Shown: positions 15,289 through 16,032 of the stretch, one piece after another | Layout of the letters: each line of letters opens with the position of its first letter | How positions within the stretch are numbered: the stretch's first letter is position 1 | Assembly: GCA_003694825.1 (NCBI GenBank) | Contig: RFJS01000464.1 | Span: 1 to 16,032 of the forward strand | Source of the DNA: Verrucomicrobiota bacterium | GTDB taxonomy: Bacteria; Verrucomicrobiota; Verrucomicrobiia; Opitutales; Opitutaceae | DNA length: 16,032 nt | Reading direction: 5' to 3' | The notes under the pieces: generated by a model | The model's input: only the letters and a program-made list of their open reading frames with translations | The model's database searches: none | Told to the model about the DNA's origin: nothing | Position numbers and translations under genes: made by a program

Positions 15289-15543
15289 GACGGTTCGAGC
15301 GGCATCGTAGCACGGCGAGCTACGCATTCCGCAGTGAGTTGGTGGCAAAATATGCGGAGACGTTTGTGGTGAGTTTGTTTAGATTTTCTGCATGTCACGA
15401 AAACGCAGATTCGCAATCGCTAATGCTCGGGGGGCCGATATCCTCCGGGTTGAGAGGGCGAATCGCGCCGCGTGGCTGAAACGTGTGGGCGCTCGTGCCG
15501 GTTGCAGACCGGAGGAGCGCCGACCCTTGCATCAGGAACACCT
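15289..15543. promoter_or_regulatory. Divergent control region between mutA and the epimerase gene
   Basis: This 255-bp gap must hold promoters for mutA-mutB (minus) and mce (plus). The AT content rises locally near 15340-15430, unlike the flanking genes. I see small inverted repeats but no confident -35/-10 pair: CGTAGC (15306-15311) with GCTACG (15319-15324) in the mutA leader, and TCTGC (15387-15391) with GCAGA (15405-15409), a possible operator. No cobalamin riboswitch B12-box is recognisable. Confidence 0.5.
15488..15521 (+). promoter_or_regulatory. Stem-loop in the leader of the epimerase gene
   Basis: GGCGCTC (15488-15494) pairs perfectly with GAGCGCC (15515-15521). Inside it CCGGT (15498-15502) pairs with ACCGG (15508-15512) around a 5-nt loop, giving a 12-pair nested hairpin with a 3/2-nt internal loop. 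It ends 22 bp before ATG 15544 and is not followed by a T-tract. It could be an mRNA structural element; no known family is recognised. Confidence 0.45.
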
Positions 15544-15963
15544 ATGATCAAAGGAATCGACCATTTGGGAATCGCTGTCCGTTCGCTGGATGAGGCGGTC
15601 AAATATTACGAGCAGTCCCTCGGGCTGAAGTGCGAGGGCATCGAGGAGGTGGCGTCGCAGAAGGTGCGCACGGCGTTTTTCAACGTCGGGGGGACGCATA
15701 TCGAGCTGTTGGAGCCGACCTCGCCCGACAGCCCCATCGCGAGCTTTCTCGAGAAGCGCGGTGAGGGGATTCATCACGTGGCCTTCGCCACGGACGATAT
15801 CGAGGCGCAGCTCGCCGCGGCCAGGGATTCGGGCGTGAAGCTCATCCACGAGAAGCCGTTCGACGGGGCGGCCGGGAAGCTGGTGGCGTTTCTCCACCCG
15901 AAATCGACACATGGCGTGTTGACGGAATTCTGCCAACCGAAGGATGGCGCCGCGGCGCATTGA
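15544..15963 (+). CDS. mce: Methylmalonyl-CoA epimerase
   Basis: The enzyme interconverts (R)- and (S)-methylmalonyl-CoA, linking the mutase to propionyl-CoA carboxylase or decarboxylase chemistry. The 139-residue product is a vicinal-oxygen-chelate (glyoxalase-like) fold with two beta-alpha-beta-beta-beta units. Likely metal-site residues are His7 (IDHLGIAV), Glu54 (GTHIELLEP), His77 or 78 (GIHHVAFAT) and Glu128 (HGVLTEF). The ATG at 15544, behind AGGAACACCT, gives the family's standard MIKGIDHLGIAV start; the longer frame from 15472 runs through the leader hairpin and has no similarity. It is divergent from mutA-mutB, so the mutase subunits and the epimerase can be controlled from one intergenic region. 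Confidence 0.96.
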   Translation: MIKGIDHLGIAVRSLDEAVKYYEQSLGLKCEGIEEVASQKVRTAFFNVGGTHIELLEPTSPDSPIASFLEKRGEGIHHVAFATDDIEAQLAAARDSGVKLIHEKPFDGAAGKLVAFLHPKSTHGVLTEFCQPKDGAAAH

Positions 15964-16006
15964 GTGCGTAATTGCTGCGGTCCTCAACTATTTCGTTCTC
16001 TGAGAT

Positions 16007-16032
16007 ATGCCCATTGATCCCTCCCTCCTGGC
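16007..16032 (+). CDS. Start of next gene, cut by window edge
   Basis: An ATG at 16007 opens MPIDPSLL and runs off the window. It lies 43 bp after mce in the same direction with no terminator between them, so it is probably co-transcribed. By context a propionyl-CoA or acyl-CoA carboxylase subunit is a reasonable guess, but eight residues cannot show this. No clear ribosome-binding site precedes the ATG. Confidence 0.4.

Noticed and set aside
15289..15348. Longer start for mutA adding 20 residues
   Set aside because: The extra residues (MPPTHCGMRSSPCYDAARTV) have no similarity to MutA and overlap the probable leader hairpin.
15289..15543. Cobalamin riboswitch upstream of the B12-dependent mutase
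   Set aside because: No B12-box-like conserved core is visible. The stems present are too small and are on the wrong side for mutA.

Overview
This window looks like chromosomal DNA of a high-GC Gram-negative bacterium. My best guess is a member of Verrucomicrobiota, near Opitutaceae. That guess is an inference from the gene repertoire (heterodimeric methylmalonyl-CoA mutase, type III pantothenate kinase, a secreted TonB-C-like protein, a DUF3347-type protein) and from strong GC-driven codon bias. I see no rRNA, tRNA, CRISPR or phage genes.

Layout. Bases 1 to about 715 are a mobile-element scar: the 5' end of an IS5-family transposase (minus strand) abuts a truncated and frameshifted IS630-family transposase (plus strand). 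Next comes a secreted protein with two TonB-C-like halves (minus). After a purine-rich spacer lie nadC and birA (minus, one transcription unit). A small conserved protein of unknown function is divergent from nadC. An exported cysteine-rich DUF3347-like protein (minus) follows, with its own terminator.

Bases 5249-9323 hold a compact plus-strand vitamin B5/CoA operon, panB-panC-coaBC-coaX-panD. Two of its junctions overlap, a hairpin may cover the panB ribosome-binding region, and a strong terminator follows panD. It supplies beta-alanine (PanD), ketopantoate (PanB), pantothenate (PanC), phosphopantothenate (CoaX) and 4'-phosphopantetheine (CoaBC). Ketopantoate reductase, CoaD and CoaE must be encoded elsewhere.

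proA (proline synthesis, minus) converges on this operon. The last third encodes both methylmalonyl-CoA mutase subunits (mutA-mutB, minus, 4-bp overlap, terminator after mutB). Divergent from them is methylmalonyl-CoA epimerase (plus), followed by the first codons of another gene. Together the mutase and epimerase interconvert succinyl-CoA and (S)-methylmalonyl-CoA, the core of propionate formation or use.

Most of the window is ordinary core metabolism and I found no convincing new system. The points most worth a second look are the panB leader hairpin, the structured leader of the epimerase gene, the short PanC with a variant PanB and CoaBC, the exported Cys-rich protein, and the nested IS junction.
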